Positions 21,370 through 22,746 of a stretch of 22,746 nucleotides of DNA are shown here, one piece after another. The stretch is taken from positions 1 through 22,746 of the forward strand of contig JBCDDJ010000047.1 of assembly GCA_039180385.1 (NCBI GenBank), read 5' to 3'. The stretch comes from SIO4C1 sp039180385. GTDB taxonomy: Bacteria > Cyanobacteriota > Cyanobacteriia > Phormidesmidales > Phormidesmidaceae. The number at the start of each line of letters is the position of its first letter. Positions within the stretch are counted from its first letter, which is position 1. Below the pieces are notes generated by a model. It saw only the letters and a list, made by a program, of their open reading frames with translations, searched no databases and had not been told where the DNA came from. Both the position numbers and the translations under genes were made by a program.

Positions 21370-22746
21370 ATGAATGCCCAAGATGTCCTCGCCCGCTATG
21401 CAAAGGGAGAACGTAACTTTCGCGGCGCAAACCTGCGTGGAGCTAATTTTAAAGGACAAGATCTGTCAGGCGCAGACTTTAGCGGCGCAGATATTCGCGG
21501 AGCGAATTTTACAAATGCAATTTTGCAGTCAGCTTGCTTCAGGGGGGCAACCGCTGGCCTGACAAGACGCTCAACGCTAATACAGCTTATCTTTATCGCA
21601 GTGTTTTCTACAGTTGCCGGATTGCTAGAAAGCTTTGCAGGTGCCGTTTTAGGATTCTATTTATTGGATAGCTCAAACTCTGTTGAATTGATAGCAGGGG
21701 TCGTGGGTCTTGTTGTAATTGTTTTTGTTTTGTTTGCGATTGCACGGCAGGGATTTACAGTTAAAGCCCTTGGTTCAATTGTGGTTGTCGTTACAGTTGC
21801 CTTTATGGTCGCGGCTGTCATTGCAGGCGCAATTGCGGGCCAAAACGCAGCTACAGTTGCAGCCGCCATCGCACTCGCAGTTGCAGGGGCAGCCGCAGGC
21901 GCAATCACAGGGGCGATGACAGGCGCAGGCGCAATTGCAGGTGCAGCTGCGATCTCCGTCACAGGGGCAGGTGCAGTCGCAGGGGCAGGGACAGGTGCGA
22001 TCGCAGGCGCAATGATAAATACATTTGCAGGCACAGCGCTAAGTCTCTATGTGGCTCAGCGATCCCAAAAGGGAGATGAAAAGTTTGCCATTGTTCGTAC
22101 CATCGGTATCAATTTCAAAGCTTCACTTGGCACTTCTTTCAGTGGCGCAAATCTTGCTAAGGCGAATTTTTCTCAATCATGTCTCAGAGAGACTAACTTC
22201 GCTAATTCACGTCAGCGTTCCACTACACTCACTTGTACTTGTTGGCGAGAGTCTACCAAGCTTGATCACGCTCGCCTTGGTACTTCTATTCTACGAAATT
22301 CCAAAGTTCGCGATTTGCTGATTACACTCAACGGTCGGAACAAAGACTTCGCTGGCCTAAATTTGCGAGGGGCTAATCTCTACGGAGCCGATCTTAAAGG
22401 AGCAAATCTCAAACGCGCCATTATCAGCGAAGCTGATCTCAGCCGTGCTGTCCTCGAAGACATTAATCTCACTGAAATTCAAGCGGTTGGGACCGACTTC
22501 ACCCATGCGTATCTCACCGGAGCCACCCTCGAAGCCTGGAACATTGACAGCACAACCGTTCTTAAAGACATCGACTGTCGCTATATCTTCCTGCGAGAAC
22601 AGCCCAACGCGCTAGGCGACCGAGAACGTCGCCCCCACGATCCCAACAAAACCTTCCAACCCGGCGACTTCGAGAAATTCTTCAAAGAGGTGCTCGACGA
22701 GGTGCAAATCCTGATCCGCAATGGCGTCAACCCCGACGCCTTTCGC
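21370..22746 (+). CDS. Pentapeptide-repeat membrane protein, 3' end outside the window
   Basis: An open frame of 459 codons runs without a stop to the window edge. Residues about 17-60 hold A(D/N)(L/F)xx pentapeptides (NFRGANLRGANFKG onward). Residues about 66-228 are a long hydrophobic, Ala/Gly-rich stretch with several membrane spans (for example GAITGAMTGAGAIAGAAAIS). More pentapeptides follow at 247-266 and again at about 322-390 (GLNLRGANLYGADLKGANLK). The C-terminal part (CRYIFLREQPN, RERRPHDPNKTFQPGDFEKF) matches a conserved domain that I recall behind such repeats in cyanobacteria. Repeat block, membrane block and repeat block together suggest a membrane-anchored beta-helix protein of unknown role. 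The ATG at 21370 lacks a clear ribosome site. Around residues 278-285 (SRQRSTT) the repeat pattern is broken. Confidence 0.85.
   Translation, partial: MNAQDVLARYAKGERNFRGANLRGANFKGQDLSGADFSGADIRGANFTNAILQSACFRGATAGLTRRSTLIQLIFIAVFSTVAGLLESFAGAVLGFYLLDSSNSVELIAGVVGLVVIVFVLFAIARQGFTVKALGSIVVVVTVAFMVAAVIAGAIAGQNAATVAAAIALAVAGAAAGAITGAMTGAGAIAGAAAISVTGAGAVAGAGTGAIAGAMINTFAGTALSLYVAQRSQKGDEKFAIVRTIGINFKASLGTSFSGANLAKANFSQSCLRETNFANSRQRSTTLTCTCWRESTKLDHARLGTSILRNSKVRDLLITLNGRNKDFAGLNLRGANLYGADLKGANLKRAIISEADLSRAVLEDINLTEIQAVGTDFTHAYLTGATLEAWNIDSTTVLKDIDCRYIFLREQPNALGDRERRPHDPNKTFQPGDFEKFFKEVLDEVQILIRNGVNPDAFR

Noticed and set aside
21212..21430. Minus-strand 72-codon frame upstream of the pentapeptide gene
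   Set aside because: No ribosome site, no family resemblance, and it is built from repeat sequence (GTAGGGTGCGTT element and the foldable element).
21657..22034. Minus-strand 125-codon frame rich in Ala/Pro repeats
   Set aside because: It is the antisense of the Ala/Gly-rich membrane block of the pentapeptide protein; its repeats follow from the GCAGG-type codons on the other strand.
1..22746. Search for CRISPR arrays, defence islands, prophage genes, complete insertion sequences or biosynthetic clusters
   Set aside because: None seen. Repeats are short, not spaced like CRISPR; the only transposase-like gene is the intact RAYT-like one without terminal repeats.

Overview
The window is chromosomal DNA from a cyanobacterium, most likely a Leptolyngbya-like or other Synechococcales lineage (the family assignment is inference). 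Support comes from psaF and psaJ for photosystem I, a Tic22-like protein, a Tab2-family protein, a Ycf52-like acetyltransferase, small cyanobacteria-type genes, and twelve copies of the palindrome GCGATCGC (HIP1) in 22.7 kb, where chance predicts less than one. Heptanucleotide tandem repeats and GTAGGGTGCGTT-type repeats between genes fit the same assignment. There is no CRISPR array, prophage, plasmid module or recognisable defence operon.

Layout. 1-2.3 kb: Tic22-like gene (-), tRNA-Pro(UGG) (-), a helix-hairpin-helix DUF4332 gene (+) and a GNAT acetyltransferase (-). 2.5-4.3 kb: a co-directional pair, an ACT-like protein and an alpha/beta hydrolase. 4.3-6.5 kb: tsaD (-) diverging from psaF-psaJ (+), which ends in a strong hairpin. 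6.5-9.5 kb, all on the minus strand: a small DUF5340-like gene, trpC and lpdA. 9.7-10.9 kb: a small gene (+) converging on a TrmH/SpoU rRNA methyltransferase (-). 11.2-14.3 kb: tRNA-Leu(CAG) (-), murA (+), an M48 metalloprotease whose last codons lie inside tRNA-Leu(CAA), and a small basic gene with its own promoter and terminator. 14.3-16.7 kb: a RAYT/IS200-like protein lacking its HUH motif, converging on rimM (-), and an AvtA-type aminotransferase (-). 16.9-20.8 kb: a short glycogen phosphorylase, a Tab2-family gene and a CPBP membrane protease (-). 20.8-22.7 kb: an AT-richer, repeat-bearing intergenic region, then a large pentapeptide-repeat membrane protein that runs off the window end.

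The genes are mostly independent housekeeping functions: photosystem I subunits and a likely PSI translation factor, tRNA t6A modification, rRNA methylation and 30S maturation, tryptophan and valine/alanine metabolism, pyruvate dehydrogenase E3, peptidoglycan precursor synthesis and glycogen breakdown. I found no convincing new multi-gene system. The most interesting points are small: the protease/tRNA-Leu overlap; an apparently domesticated RAYT-like protein; a small gene whose terminator lies inside its reading frame and whose stop depends on a T-run; tandem repeats placed directly against the start codons of four genes; and a 20-bp repeat found between two separate convergent gene pairs.
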